Positions 47,834 through 56,908 are shown, numbered from the stretch's first letter. The stretch: DNA of 64,000 bases from Prochlorococcus sp. AG-347-G22 (GCA_003281635.1 QCBK01000003.1:1-64000), one strand, 5' to 3'. Numbers and translations are program-made. The notes: generated from the sequence alone by a model not told the origin.

Positions 47834-48283
47834 ATGAGAATGAATAAACAAATAGTTGTAACTGATTGGATTAAGGAAAAACCTAGATTAGGTTCGTTTT
47901 TAAAACTTACCCTAAGTTCAGATGAAAGAAGAATCTTAAGAGGTAAAAGATTAACTGATTGTAATCAAGAAATAATTTTACAATTACCAAGAGAGGGCAA
48001 ATTAAGTGATGGAGATATCCTTTCAACTAATGAATCCAATTTTTATATTGAGATAATTGCCAAAAAAGAAAATTTAATTGAAATAAGTTCAAATTCCAAA
48101 ATTGAACTTATTAAAACTGCTTATCATCTAGGAAATAGGCATGTAGAAGTAGAAATTGAAGAAGATTTTCTTCTAACAAAAGGTAATTACGTAATTGAAA
48201 ATATGCTTAAAAATTTTAATGTTAATGTTGTAGATACTAAGAAAAAATTTTTTCCGGAAATAGGTGCCCATAGTCATGAGTAA
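47834..48283 (+). CDS. ureE: Urease accessory protein UreE
   Basis: The nickel-binding metallochaperone, about 149 residues. The TAYHLGNRHVEVEIEEDFLL segment is the conserved dimer/nickel site; the C-terminus has only two His (AHSHE), much shorter than the His-rich tails of some UreE proteins. Starts at 47828 (TTG), 47834 (ATG) and 47840 (ATG) are all possible. The end overlaps ureF. Confidence 0.93.
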   Translation: MRMNKQIVVTDWIKEKPRLGSFLKLTLSSDERRILRGKRLTDCNQEIILQLPREGKLSDGDILSTNESNFYIEIIAKKENLIEISSNSKIELIKTAYHLGNRHVEVEIEEDFLLTKGNYVIENMLKNFNVNVVDTKKKFFPEIGAHSHE

Positions 48284-48962
48284 GAGTCACTTATTAAAAT
48301 ACTTATTAATAAGTCCTAACTTACCAGTTGGGGGATTTTGTTATTCAGAGGGATTGGAAAGTTACCTAAATTCAAAAGATTTAAAAGACTCAAATTCGGT
48401 AAAAGAATTAATCATAAGTGAACTAAAAATTGGCCAGATCAGGTTAGATGCAAGACTTTTATTAGATTTTTTTGATATTTTCAATGAGCTTAATAACAGC
48501 AAAAATTTAAAAAGTAATTTGCAAAAGCTATTGAGTTTGGATAAATGGATACTCTCAGCAAAAGACTCTGTCGAAATGAGAGAGCAACAAACACAAATGG
48601 CAAAATCTCTCTTTGATTTAAACAAAGAATTTGGATTTGAATATTTATATAAAAAAAACAAAAAAAACTCCTGGCCTTTAGCTTGGAGCTGGGCTTGTTA
48701 TTGTTTTGAAATATCGAAGTTAGAAATGGTTGAGAATTTTTTCTACGCGTGGAGTTCAAACCAACTTAGTGCAGCATTAAGGATTATTCCTATCGGTTCA
48801 ACAAAAGCACAATTAATTCAGAGAGATTTATTAACAATAATTTCAAAAGTTTCTAAAGAAATTATGGACAAAGAAATTGATGACATCTATTTTGGCAATG
48901 TAGGTTTAGCTATGGCACAACAAAATCATAATGACCTTTATACAAAACTTTTTAGAAATTAA
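48276..48962 (+). CDS. ureF: Urease accessory protein UreF
   Basis: UreF acts with UreD and UreG in urease activation. SPNLPVGGFCYSEGLESYL near the N-terminus and the C-terminal LSAALRIIPIGSTKAQLIQRDL are family markers. ATG at 48276 (MSKSHLLKYLL) is preferred over the GTG at 48264; it overlaps the ureE stop by 8 bases. About 228 residues. The ureG start follows in 3 bases. Confidence 0.93.
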   Translation: MSKSHLLKYLLISPNLPVGGFCYSEGLESYLNSKDLKDSNSVKELIISELKIGQIRLDARLLLDFFDIFNELNNSKNLKSNLQKLLSLDKWILSAKDSVEMREQQTQMAKSLFDLNKEFGFEYLYKKNKKNSWPLAWSWACYCFEISKLEMVENFFYAWSSNQLSAALRIIPIGSTKAQLIQRDLLTIISKVSKEIMDKEIDDIYFGNVGLAMAQQNHNDLYTKLFRN

Positions 48963-48965
48963 TTT

Positions 48966-49577
48966 ATGAGCAGCCAATTGAGAGTAGGAATTGCTGGGCC
49001 TGTCGGCTCAGGAAAAACTGCATTAGTAGAGACTCTATGTTTAAGTCTAAAAAAAAATTATGAGATAGCAGTTGTTACTAATGATATTTATACCAAAGAA
49101 GATGCTAACTTTCTAATAAATAAAAATGTTTTAGAGGAAGGAAGGATTATTGGTGTAGAAACAGGAGGTTGTCCTCATACAGCTATAAGAGAAGATTGTT
49201 CTTTAAATAAAAATGCAGTTTTAGATTTAGAAAATAAATATAATCCTTTAGATTTTGTTTTTGTAGAAAGTGGAGGTGATAACTTAGCCTCTAGTTTTAG
49301 TCCAGAACTTGTAGATTTATCAATATATGTAATTGATGTGTCTGCCGGAGACAAAATTCCTAGAAAAGGAGGACCAGGCATAACAAGGTCAGATTTATTA
49401 TTAATAAACAAAATTGACTTAGCAGATATGGTTGGTGCAGATTTAAATATCATGAAAAGTGATACTAAATTCATGAGAAAAGGGAAACCTTGGTTTTTTA
49501 CCAACCTAAGTAACGGCACAGGAGTTGAAGAAATAACTCAATTTTTAGAGTCGCATATACCCACCAATCGAAACTAA
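48966..49577 (+). CDS. ureG: Urease accessory GTPase UreG
   Basis: A SIMIBI GTPase of 203 residues that drives nickel transfer. P-loop [12 protein letters not shown], the Cys-Pro-His nickel site [22 protein letters not shown] and [13 protein letters not shown] are all present. Last gene of ureEFG; urtA starts about 130 bases further on with its own promoter. Confidence 0.98.
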   Translation: MSSQLRVGIAGPVGSGKTALVETLCLSLKKNYEIAVVTNDIYTKEDANFLINKNVLEEGRIIGVETGGCPHTAIREDCSLNKNAVLDLENKYNPLDFVFVESGGDNLASSFSPELVDLSIYVIDVSAGDKIPRKGGPGITRSDLLLINKIDLADMVGADLNIMKSDTKFMRKGKPWFFTNLSNGTGVEEITQFLESHIPTNRN

Positions 49578-49614
49578 AAAAATGTTCATTACTAATATAT
49601 TGGATTCAACAAAA

Positions 49615-49657
49615 AGTTACGACTGATACAAAACGAATCCTCACTCGTTAATAACTT
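49615..49657 (+). promoter_or_regulatory. NtcA-type promoter of urtA
   Basis: GTTACGACTGATAC (49616-49629) is a GT-N10-AC box followed by TAACTT (49652-49657), a TAN3T -10 element at the same distance as in the glnA promoter. The 20 bases spanning the box match those before glnA at 18 positions. The predicted start near 49664 leaves a leader of about 43 bases before the urtA ATG. Confidence 0.78.
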
Positions 49658-49706
49658 TTACTTTATCCCCCTAATTGAGGGTCAATTACCTAATTTATCC
49701 TAATTC

Positions 49707-50984
49707 ATGAGAATTTCAAGGCGTATTTTGGCAGGATTAGCTACTGCCTCACTTGCTGTCACAGCAACTTCATGCGGCGGAGGTGGAACCTCTGGAAGTT
49801 TCGACGACACAGTAACCGTTGGTATTTTGCATTCTTTATCTGGAACAATGGCAATTTCCGAATCAACCCTTGTTGATACTGAAAAAATGGCTATTGAAGA
49901 GATAAATGCTGCTGGCGGTGTAACAGTTGGCGGTAAAAGCTACAAAATAGAATACATAGTTGAAGATGGTGCATCTGACTGGCCTACTTTTGCTGAAAAA
50001 TCTAAGAAACTTATAGATCAAGACGGAGTTCCTGTCGTATTCGGTGGTTGGACATCCGCTAGTAGAAAGGCAATGTTACCAGTCTACGAATCTAAGGATG
50101 CTTTCCTTTACTACCCTATTCAATACGAAGCACAAGAATGTTCTAATAACATTTTCTATACAGGAGCCACACCAAACCAACAATCAGAACCAGCTACAGA
50201 TTTCATGTATAAGCGTTCTCCCGCAGCTGGTGGAGATTTCTTCCTTGTAGGTTCTGACTATGTTTTCCCAAGAACTTCCAACACAATCACAAAAGCTCAA
50301 GTAAAACAGTTAGGAGGTAAAGTTGTTGGAGAAGATTACCTTCCATTAGGAAATACTGAAGTTGCTCCAATTATCTCAAAAATCAAAAAGGCGCTTCCTG
50401 AAGGCGGAATAATCATTAATACACTTAATGGTGACCAAAACGTTGCATTCTTCAAACAGATTCAAGACGCAGGTATCACACCTTCAAGTGGTTACTATGT
50501 AATGAACTATTCAATTGCTGAAGAAGAAATTAGTACAATTGGTCCTGAGTTTCTTGAAGGTCACTACGGTGCTTGGAACTACATGATGTCAATTGATACA
50601 CCTGCATCTAAGAAATTTGCTGCAAGTTTCAAGAAAAGATGGGGAGCAGATCGTGTTGTAGCTGATCCTCAAGAATCTGCATATAACATGGTTTACTTAT
50701 GGAAACAGGCAGTAGAAGATGCAGGAACATTCGACGATAACGCAGTAAGGGAAGCCCTTGTTGGACAAAAGTTTGATGCTCCTCAAGGTCCTGTTGAAGT
50801 TATGCCTAATCACCACTTATCTCAAACAGTAAGAATTGGAGAGATTAATGCAGAGGGTGGATTTACAATCCTTGAAGAGACAGGAGTTGTTCTTCCACAA
50901 GCATGGAACCAAAAGCATCCAAGTTCAAAAGGATTTGCATGCGATTGGACAGATCCTTCAAAAGGAGAAAAGTATAAGCTTTAA
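49707..50984 (+). CDS. urtA: Urea ABC transporter substrate-binding lipoprotein
   Basis: A 425-residue periplasmic binding protein. A signal peptide with twin Arg-Arg start ends in a lipobox-like TATSC, followed by a Gly-rich linker (GGGGTSG). VTVGILHSLSGTMAISE, GWTSASRKAMLPVYE and FYTGATPNQQSEPA are typical of UrtA. Codon choice is more GC-rich than in its neighbours, consistent with high expression. A hairpin separates it from urtB. Confidence 0.97.
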   Translation: MRISRRILAGLATASLAVTATSCGGGGTSGSFDDTVTVGILHSLSGTMAISESTLVDTEKMAIEEINAAGGVTVGGKSYKIEYIVEDGASDWPTFAEKSKKLIDQDGVPVVFGGWTSASRKAMLPVYESKDAFLYYPIQYEAQECSNNIFYTGATPNQQSEPATDFMYKRSPAAGGDFFLVGSDYVFPRTSNTITKAQVKQLGGKVVGEDYLPLGNTEVAPIISKIKKALPEGGIIINTLNGDQNVAFFKQIQDAGITPSSGYYVMNYSIAEEEISTIGPEFLEGHYGAWNYMMSIDTPASKKFAASFKKRWGADRVVADPQESAYNMVYLWKQAVEDAGTFDDNAVREALVGQKFDAPQGPVEVMPNHHLSQTVRIGEINAEGGFTILEETGVVLPQAWNQKHPSSKGFACDWTDPSKGEKYKL

Positions 50985-51009
50985 TCTAATTAAACCTATA
51001 CTTCAAAAT

Positions 51010-51040
51010 AAAAGGAGGTTAACGCCTCCTTTTATTTTAT
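51010..51040 (+). terminator. Hairpin between urtA and urtB
   Basis: AAAAGGAGG pairs with CCTCCTTTT around a TTAACG loop, followed by TATTTTAT. It is a short, perfect 9-bp stem with a T-rich tail 25 bases after the urtA stop. As an internal partial terminator it would leave more urtA transcript than urtBCDE transcript; it could also protect the urtA 3' end. Confidence 0.7.
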
Positions 51041-51066
51041 ATAATCAAATATTTATTTTTACTAAA

Positions 51067-52221
51067 TTGGAGTTACTTCTCGATAGTCTTTTTAATGGTG
51101 TTGCAATCGGCTCTGTACTACTTGTTGCTGCATTAGGACTAGCAATTGTTTTTGGTCTTATGGGTGTAATAAATCTTGCCCATGGAGAACTTATGATGCT
51201 TGGGGCTTACACAACATATGTAACACAATTAATTTTCAAGTTACCTATATTAAAACCTTTCTACAATTCGTACATAATTGTTTCTATTTTCCTTGCTTTT
51301 ATTGTTAGTGGAGTAGTAGGCATTCTCCTAGAAAAAACTATAATTAGAAAGCTTTATGGAAGTCCACTAGAAACACTACTCGCAACTTGGGGAGTAAGCT
51401 TAATTCTTCAACAATTTGTCCGTAGTGTACCTTTAGCTTATGGAACGGGTCTGGTTATAAGTCTGTTAATTGGTTTATTCTTACCAACAACATTCCCTTC
51501 AAAAATAAAAGAATCAATAAATTTCAAATATTTTAAATTCAGTTCTTGGATATTTGCTGCTTTAACTGGAGTCCTCACAGGTAGCGTAATCTCATCCTCT
51601 GTCAGCAAACTTAGTAGAGCAAGCGCTCGAAATGTTGATGTGACAGCACCCTCATGGATGAGAGGTCAAGTTGAAATTATTGGCACTGCATTTCCTAAAA
51701 CAAGATTAATGATAATTGTCATTACTCTAATCTCTGTAATAGCAATAACATTATTTCTTAATCAAAGTGCCTGGGGTATGCGTATAAGAGCAGTTACTCA
51801 GAACCGACAAATGAGTGATTGTCTTGGTATATCCACTGAAAAAGTGGATATAATTACTTTTGGAATTGGATCTGGCTTAGCAGGAGTTGCAGGGGTAGCA
51901 GTATCTCTTTTAGGTTCTGTAGGACCTAATGTTGGCGGAAACTATATAGTTGGTTGTTTTATGGTTGTAGTACTGGGAGGAGTAGGAAATTTATTAGGAA
52001 CAGTACTTGCTTCATTTGGCATAGGAATAATGACTGATTTAATTGGAGCTGGAAGGTTCTTATCAATATGGCCAGATATGCCTTTACCTTTATCAAACAC
52101 AATTAACTTTTTTGCCACCACAAGTATGGCAAGAGTAATGATATTTGCACTAATAGTTATATTCTTACAATTTAAACCTACAGGTTTATTTCCACAAAAA
52201 GGAAGGATGGTTGAAAACTAA
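51067..52221 (+). CDS. urtB: Urea ABC transporter permease UrtB
   Basis: A LivH-type membrane permease. The TTG at 51067 gives MELLLDSLFNGVAIGSVLLVAALGLAIVF-type start that fits the family; the frame is open further upstream through urtA in another reading, which is not real. NLAHGELMMLGAYTTYV is the conserved EAA-side start and AGVAGVAVSLLGSVGPNVGG the C-terminal hallmark. 384 residues. Overlaps urtC by one base. Confidence 0.95.
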   Translation: MELLLDSLFNGVAIGSVLLVAALGLAIVFGLMGVINLAHGELMMLGAYTTYVTQLIFKLPILKPFYNSYIIVSIFLAFIVSGVVGILLEKTIIRKLYGSPLETLLATWGVSLILQQFVRSVPLAYGTGLVISLLIGLFLPTTFPSKIKESINFKYFKFSSWIFAALTGVLTGSVISSSVSKLSRASARNVDVTAPSWMRGQVEIIGTAFPKTRLMIIVITLISVIAITLFLNQSAWGMRIRAVTQNRQMSDCLGISTEKVDIITFGIGSGLAGVAGVAVSLLGSVGPNVGGNYIVGCFMVVVLGGVGNLLGTVLASFGIGIMTDLIGAGRFLSIWPDMPLPLSNTINFFATTSMARVMIFALIVIFLQFKPTGLFPQKGRMVEN

Positions 52222-53351
52222 TGTCCTTAAGTAAAATTAAATTTGACAAAAAAATAGTACTATCATTTTGGATAATATTAATAGCCTTAATTATTGCAGC
52301 ACCAACTCTACTCCCTGTATTTAGACTAAACCTTCTAGGTAGATACTTATCCTTATCTATAGTTGCACTTGGTGTTGACCTTATCTGGGGATATACAGGT
52401 TTACTAAGTCTTGGACAAGGTATATTTTTTGCATTAGGTGGATATTGTGCAGCAATGTATTTGCAGATAACCAGCTCCTCTGAATTCCCAAATAATATTC
52501 CTGAATTTTTTGCTTTATATGGTGTTGAAAAATTACCTTTTTTCTGGGAACCATTTAGATCGCCTGTTTTTACCTTCTTCGCTATCTGGATAATTCCAGC
52601 ATTGGTTGCTGGTTTAATTGGATTTCTTGTTTTCAGGAATAGAATCAAAGGGGTATATTTTTCTATACTTACTCAAGCTTCTCTTCTTGTATTCTTTAAC
52701 TTCTTTAATGGACAACAAAAACTTATAAATGGAACAAATGGATTAAAAACAGATGTAACACAACTATTTGGTCAGATGGTAGGCTCTGAGTCCATGCAAA
52801 GAATATTCTTTTGGATAACCGCGCTGCTAGTAATAGCCGCATGGTTTTTTGCAAAGTGGGTAGTTAAAGGAAGATTTGGAAATATTCTTATAGGAATACG
52901 AGATGATGAACCAAGAGTTAGGTTTACAGGATATAACCCAGTTATATTCAAGACGATAATATTTTCTATTGCTGGAGGTCTAGCTGGAATTTCAGGAGCT
53001 TTATATACTGTTCAGTCTGGAATAGTATCACCTCAATTTATGACAGTTCCCTTTTCTATAGAAATGGTTATATGGGTTGCTGTTGGAGGTAGAGGAACTT
53101 TATTGGGAGCGATACTAGGAGCAGTTCTCATCAACTATGCAAAAAGTCTAGTAAGTGAAGCTTTACCCGCTAGCTGGATGTTTATCCAAGGAGGATTATT
53201 TATCTTAGTTGTAACAGCTCTGCCAGAGGGAGTTTTAGGATGGATGCAAGGAGATGGTCCTAGAAATCTTCTTCAAAGATTTGGTTTAAAAAGGAAGATT
53301 GAAACCTATCCAAGCTTAGAAGTTAACAATAATGATGAGAATAATGGATAA
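52221..53351 (+). CDS. urtC: Urea ABC transporter permease UrtC
   Basis: A LivM-type permease, 376 residues and about ten helices. LGVDLIWGYTGLLSLGQGIFFALGGYCAAMY and GLAGISGALYTVQSGIVSPQFM are family signatures. The ATG shares its A with the urtB stop (TAATG). The C-terminus has an Asn/Asp-rich tail within which urtD starts. Confidence 0.95.
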   Translation: MSLSKIKFDKKIVLSFWIILIALIIAAPTLLPVFRLNLLGRYLSLSIVALGVDLIWGYTGLLSLGQGIFFALGGYCAAMYLQITSSSEFPNNIPEFFALYGVEKLPFFWEPFRSPVFTFFAIWIIPALVAGLIGFLVFRNRIKGVYFSILTQASLLVFFNFFNGQQKLINGTNGLKTDVTQLFGQMVGSESMQRIFFWITALLVIAAWFFAKWVVKGRFGNILIGIRDDEPRVRFTGYNPVIFKTIIFSIAGGLAGISGALYTVQSGIVSPQFMTVPFSIEMVIWVAVGGRGTLLGAILGAVLINYAKSLVSEALPASWMFIQGGLFILVVTALPEGVLGWMQGDGPRNLLQRFGLKRKIETYPSLEVNNNDENNG

Positions 53352-54093
53352 TACAGATCTTCTAAATTTAATAGACATTACTGTTAGTTTCGAGGGTTTT
53401 TTAGCACTCAACAAACTTAATTTAAATTTAAAGAAAGGGGAATTAAGAGCTGTAATAGGACCCAACGGGGCAGGTAAAACAACATTTCTTGATGTAATAA
53501 CTGGAAAGGTTAAGCCAACAAAAGGTGAAGTAATTTTCAAAGGAAAATCTTTAGTAGGTAGAAAGGAGCATAAGATTGCTCGACTTGGAGTAGGAAGAAA
53601 GTTTCAAAGTCCAAGAATCTTTGAAAACCTAACAGTTAAAGAAAATCTTGAAATATCAGTGTCAACTCCTAAAAGTCCCTTAAACCTTATAAATAAAAGT
53701 ATTAAGGATGAGCAGCTTAATGAGATTGAACGTCTTATGAAGATTGTCAATTTAGCTCAAAAAGTTGATTCTAAAGCTGGTTCTTTATCACATGGCCAAA
53801 AACAATGGCTCGAGATAGCAATGTTAGTAGGACAAAAGCCAGATCTAATGTTAGTTGATGAACCTGTTGCTGGTTTAACTGATGAAGAAACTGATCTTAC
53901 AGCTGATTTATTAAAATCATTATCAGGAGAAAATACTGTAGTGGTAATAGATCACGATATGGAATTTATAAGAAGACTTGATAGTAATGTTTCAGTATTA
54001 AATCAAGGCACAGTATTATGCGAGGGGACAATGGAAACTATACAAAAGGACCAAAAAGTTATTGATGTTTATCTAGGAAGGCCTGAGGATTAG
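53344..54093 (+). CDS. urtD: Urea ABC transporter ATPase UrtD
   Basis: A LivG-type ATPase. GPNGAGKTTFLDVITGKVKP is Walker A; the signature is LSHGQKQWLEI, with His in place of the usual Gly, as is common in UrtD; Walker B is LMLVDEPVAG and the H-loop VIDHDMEFI. ATG at 53344 (MDNTDLLNL) overlaps the urtC stop by 8 bases; 53332 is an alternative start. About 249 residues. Confidence 0.95.
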   Translation: MDNTDLLNLIDITVSFEGFLALNKLNLNLKKGELRAVIGPNGAGKTTFLDVITGKVKPTKGEVIFKGKSLVGRKEHKIARLGVGRKFQSPRIFENLTVKENLEISVSTPKSPLNLINKSIKDEQLNEIERLMKIVNLAQKVDSKAGSLSHGQKQWLEIAMLVGQKPDLMLVDEPVAGLTDEETDLTADLLKSLSGENTVVVIDHDMEFIRRLDSNVSVLNQGTVLCEGTMETIQKDQKVIDVYLGRPED

Positions 54094-54095
54094 TT

Positions 54096-54806
54096 ATGAA
54101 AAACTTACTGGAAATCAAATCATTGAATACATATTATGGCGAAAGTCATATTCTCAGAGATGTAGATTTAAATGTTAAATCAGGAGAAATGGTTTGTTTG
54201 ATTGGAAGAAATGGAGTTGGCAAAACAACTTTATTGAAAACACTTATTGGTTTGTTAAGACAAAAAAAAGGCGATATTTTTTTGATTGGCGAAAATATTA
54301 ATAGAAAAGCACCTCATCAGAGAGCGAGGAAAGGAATGGCTTACGTTCCTCAAGGGAGAGAAATTATTCCATATCTATCAGTTGAAGAGAATCTTATGTT
54401 AGGAATGGAGTCTCTGCCAGGTGGATTATCTAAAAACAAGAAAATAGATCCATTTATTTATGATCTCTTCCCAATCCTAAAAGATTTTCTACAAAGGAAA
54501 GGAGGAGATCTCAGTGGTGGACAACAACAGCAACTAGCTATTGCAAGAGCATTGCTGGGCAAACCCCAACTACTATTACTTGACGAACCAACGGAAGGGA
54601 TTCAGCCAAATATAGTTATAGACATAGAAAATGCAATCAATCAGATAATTAGAGATACAGGAATTGGTGTTTTATTAGTAGAACAACACTTGCATTTTGT
54701 AAGACAAGCTAATAGATATTATGCGATGCAACGCGGAGGTATTGTTGCAAGTGGAAATACAAGTGAGTTGAGTCAAGCTGTTATAGATAAGTTCTTAAGT
54801 GTTTAA
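54096..54806 (+). CDS. urtE: Urea ABC transporter ATPase UrtE
   Basis: A LivF-type ATPase of 236 residues. Walker A GRNGVGKTTLLKTLIG, MAYVPQGREIIPYLSVEENL, signature LSGGQQQQLAIARAL, Walker B LLLLDEPTEGIQPNIV and the H-loop VEQHL are all complete. It starts 3 bases after urtD and ends the urt operon; no clear hairpin follows. Confidence 0.96.
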   Translation: MKNLLEIKSLNTYYGESHILRDVDLNVKSGEMVCLIGRNGVGKTTLLKTLIGLLRQKKGDIFLIGENINRKAPHQRARKGMAYVPQGREIIPYLSVEENLMLGMESLPGGLSKNKKIDPFIYDLFPILKDFLQRKGGDLSGGQQQQLAIARALLGKPQLLLLDEPTEGIQPNIVIDIENAINQIIRDTGIGVLLVEQHLHFVRQANRYYAMQRGGIVASGNTSELSQAVIDKFLSV

Positions 54807-54837
54807 ATAATTTATCCAGATTCCTCAAAACTTTTAT

Positions 54838-55017
54838 TCATTTTTCGCATCTTATTAGGTCAATACTGTTTGGATGTTCATTTATATATTTATTAAATTC
54901 CATTGCTAATGTTCTAGCTTCGTAAGCGTCAGAAGCATAAAAACAATTTTCTAATCTTATATTTTGAAAATCACGGTAATGCACTGTATACGGCTTCAAC
55001 ATATTATTTTTATTCAT
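54838..55017 (-). CDS. Small soluble protein, 59 aa
   Basis: ATG at 55017 to TGA at 54838. Starts MNKNNMLKPYTVHYRDFQNI and continues with FYASDAYEARTLAMEFNKYI, ending IDLIRCEK. It looks like a compact alpha/beta protein, and the balanced amino-acid use argues for a real gene. No family is recognised. First of a run of small genes after urtE. Confidence 0.65.
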   Translation of the reverse strand: MNKNNMLKPYTVHYRDFQNIRLENCFYASDAYEARTLAMEFNKYINEHPNSIDLIRCEK

Positions 55018-55156
55018 TTTAATTTGCTAAAAAGCATTAACTACATATCAACCATGCATATGTTCATAAATTTAAAGCACTACTTTTGTTGTTATCAAAA
55101 TATATTCACTTAATTTATGTATTTAAAAATACTATATGAAGAAAAAAGTAATGAAT

Positions 55157-55267
55157 CTATTTTTTTTTATTTTTAGACTCTTGCTTTTTACCTTCTATTA
55201 AAAAAACAAATTTAGATAAAATATAACCAAAAACTGGAACCCAAAACTTTTCATAAAAATATTTCAT
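55157..55267 (-). CDS. Possible 36-aa membrane-anchored peptide
   Basis: ATG at 55267 to TAG at 55157. MKYFYEKFWVPVFGYILSKF then FLIEGKKQESKNKKK: a short aromatic hydrophobic segment and a very basic tail. It begins 5 bases after the next gene upstream, which supports co-transcription. Short and AT-rich, so chance is possible. Confidence 0.4.
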   Translation of the reverse strand: MKYFYEKFWVPVFGYILSKFVFLIEGKKQESKNKKK

Positions 55268-55272
55268 AAAAA

Positions 55273-55446
55273 TTAAGCAGCCAATGATTGGTCATATTTA
55301 GTTTCATTTTTATTAATAAGCTTCAAATCTATAGAATTAAATAAATTTTGCATAAGAAGAAAATCAAGTTCCCCTTTTAACAAATTAACATCGGATGAAA
55401 GTAGATCATCAACAAAATCATCAAAAGTATCTGAAAGAGGATTCAC
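55273..55446 (-). CDS. Small acidic soluble protein, 57 aa
   Basis: GTG at 55446 to TAA at 55273: MNPLSDTFDDFVDDLLSSD, then NLLKGELDFLLMQNLFNSIDL. An acidic amphipathic helical protein with no membrane segment. The 36-residue frame follows 5 bases downstream. Family not recognised; coding-like composition supports it. Confidence 0.55.
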   Translation of the reverse strand: MNPLSDTFDDFVDDLLSSDVNLLKGELDFLLMQNLFNSIDLKLINKNETKYDQSLAA

Positions 55447-55613
55447 AATTAAATTTTATTTTTGTCATTATCATCTCATTAAAAATAAAAGTCAACCAAA
55501 CTTGAATATTAATTTTTGATATTTAAAAAAATAATGAATAAAGACTAAAAATTTAAATAATAAATATAAATAAGCAAAATAATAGGTTTAATATCAAGCT
55601 TAGGGACTTTGAA

Positions 55614-55721
55614 TTAAATTTCATTTATCTTGCTTTTCTTATTTTTTATATCTCTCCTGATTAGCATTATAAAAACGACCAAACACATATTTGCTAAACA
55701 GAAGTTTAAATAATTCATCAT
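55614..55721 (-). CDS. Possible 35-aa single-span membrane peptide
   Basis: ATG at 55721 to TAA at 55614. MMNYLNFCLANMCLVVFIML forms a membrane span and RRDIKNKKSKINEI a basic cytoplasmic tail. Such anchors recur in this window, but there is no second line of support here. Confidence 0.35.
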   Translation of the reverse strand: MMNYLNFCLANMCLVVFIMLIRRDIKNKKSKINEI

Positions 55722-55846
55722 CAAACAAATTAATTTATTTATAGCAAAACTATTGATGTGCCAATTCAAAAGAATCACTTATAAATTTTTAACGGTAATA
55801 CATTTCTGATTAAAATCAAAGTTGATATTATAAATCGGATTTAAAA

Positions 55847-56161
55847 TTATTTTTTAATTAACTCGAAGTAACCATTTTTATTTAATAAATATTTATCAAA
55901 CCAAAGGTTTAATAGATTGTCTAATCCTATTCCATTCATTTTATTTATTTGAGAAGTCTTATAGTCTGAAAGTGCAAGCAATAAATACGGAAAAATCATA
56001 TCAGAAACCTCTTTTGGCAGTTTTTCTAAAGGTACTCCATGCGCTCTATTCCATAAAATTTGCATATCCTGAGAGAACAAAGAACTCCAATAACTAAAAT
56101 TACAATATAACTTCTCTGGAGGGAGTAGATTTACAGATAAAACTAGGGAAGATGAATTCAT
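55847..56161 (-). CDS. Conserved-looking hypothetical protein, 104 aa
   Basis: A soluble, leucine- and aromatic-rich protein (SYWSSLFSQDMQILWNRAHGVP, then LPKEVSDMIFPYLLLALSDYK and LDNLLNLWFDKYLLNKNGY), mostly helical. No family is recognised. It lies between tiny frames and the RHH-like gene on the same strand. Confidence 0.65.
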   Translation of the reverse strand: MNSSSLVLSVNLLPPEKLYCNFSYWSSLFSQDMQILWNRAHGVPLEKLPKEVSDMIFPYLLLALSDYKTSQINKMNGIGLDNLLNLWFDKYLLNKNGYFELIKK

Positions 56162-56289
56162 AGGAATAACTATTTTATGGGAAAATTTAATTTATGTTTT
56201 TGTAATGGTAATAAATAATTTTAGATACGAAAATCCCCTAATAAATTTAAATCAAATTTAGCGCACAGTACAGCACTAAGCAACACTTC

Positions 56290-56688
56290 TTATTTATCAT
56301 ATTTTTCTGTCATTTCCTGAAATTTAAGGAATGATAAAAACTTTTTATAAGTTTTCAAGTCTAAAGCCTCGTTATTTACTTCATTTAAATGTGAAGAATT
56401 ACTTGGTTTGAGAGGATTAACTAATTTAGTATTGATTGAGGGTTCTGATTTATCTAATAAGTCAGCAGAATTATCAGATAAGTTTTCTGAATGAGCGTCT
56501 GTCAGTTGAAATGATTGGGTTGCTTTACCATTATTTTTATTAAATATGCCCCTTATAGAAAGTGCTTCCTCTACCAAAATACTTATTATTTTTGAGTTAC
56601 TTAAATTATTCTCGATGCTCAACTTATCAATTATTCTCATAACATCTTCTCTAGGGATAAAACCAACTCTTTTTTTCTTAGTAGGCAT
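56290..56688 (-). CDS. Ribbon-helix-helix-like DNA-binding protein (putative)
   Basis: The first 50 residues, KKKRVGFIPREDVMRIIDKLSIENNLSNSKII then SILVEEAL, follow the strand-helix-turn-helix pattern of CopG/Arc-type regulators with a basic N-terminus. The remaining 80 residues are polar and low in complexity. 132 residues in all. It is divergent from a small membrane-protein gene, with an inverted repeat between them that could be its operator. Assignment is by pattern only. Confidence 0.6.
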   Translation of the reverse strand: MPTKKKRVGFIPREDVMRIIDKLSIENNLSNSKIISILVEEALSIRGIFNKNNGKATQSFQLTDAHSENLSDNSADLLDKSEPSINTKLVNPLKPSNSSHLNEVNNEALDLKTYKKFLSFLKFQEMTEKYDK

Positions 56689-56710
56689 TTATAAATTTGT
56701 TAAAGTTCAG

Positions 56711-56741
56711 CACTTGACTGTAGTAAGTGTTGCACTATATT
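56711..56741 (+). promoter_or_regulatory. Sigma70-type promoter with overlapping inverted repeat
   Basis: TTGACT (56714-56719), a 16-base spacer and TATATT (56736-56741) form a good promoter for the plus-strand mini-gene at 56759. CACTT (56711-56715) and AAGTG (56725-56729) form an inverted repeat with a 9-base spacer over the -35. The extended arm AAGTGTTGC reappears inverted as GCAACACTT at 56280-56288, next to the end of the RHH-like gene. Confidence 0.5.
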
Positions 56742-56758
56742 CATTATAAGTCAATTAA

Positions 56759-56908
56759 ATGCTAATGATTTTACCAACAACTTTACTTTTAGGAGCCCTT
56801 GGATATCTTTTCTACACCTCAAAAAAAGAACTTTCACTAGATCACCAGGACCCTAAAGAAAAAGAAAATGATGATTTGTATAAAGATTTAGAAGATCTAT
56901 TTATTTAA
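56759..56908 (+). CDS. Small membrane-anchored acidic protein, 49 aa
   Basis: ATG at 56759 to TAA at 56906. A membrane span (MLMILPTTLLLGALGYLFY) followed by an acidic tail (HQDPKEKENDDLYKDLEDLFI). It is preceded by a well-formed promoter. No family is recognised. Confidence 0.6.
   Translation: MLMILPTTLLLGALGYLFYTSKKELSLDHQDPKEKENDDLYKDLEDLFI

Noticed and set aside
48362-48759. Two minus-strand frames inside ureF
   Set aside because: Both are shadows of ureF; no independent start or family match.
50836-51066. Frame running through the urtA end into urtB
   Set aside because: It is out of frame with urtA; UrtB homology begins at the TTG at 51067.
53332-53343. UrtD start at ATG 53332
   Set aside because: It would begin MMRIMDNT and overlap urtC by 20 bases; ATG 53344 fits the family better, but this is not certain.
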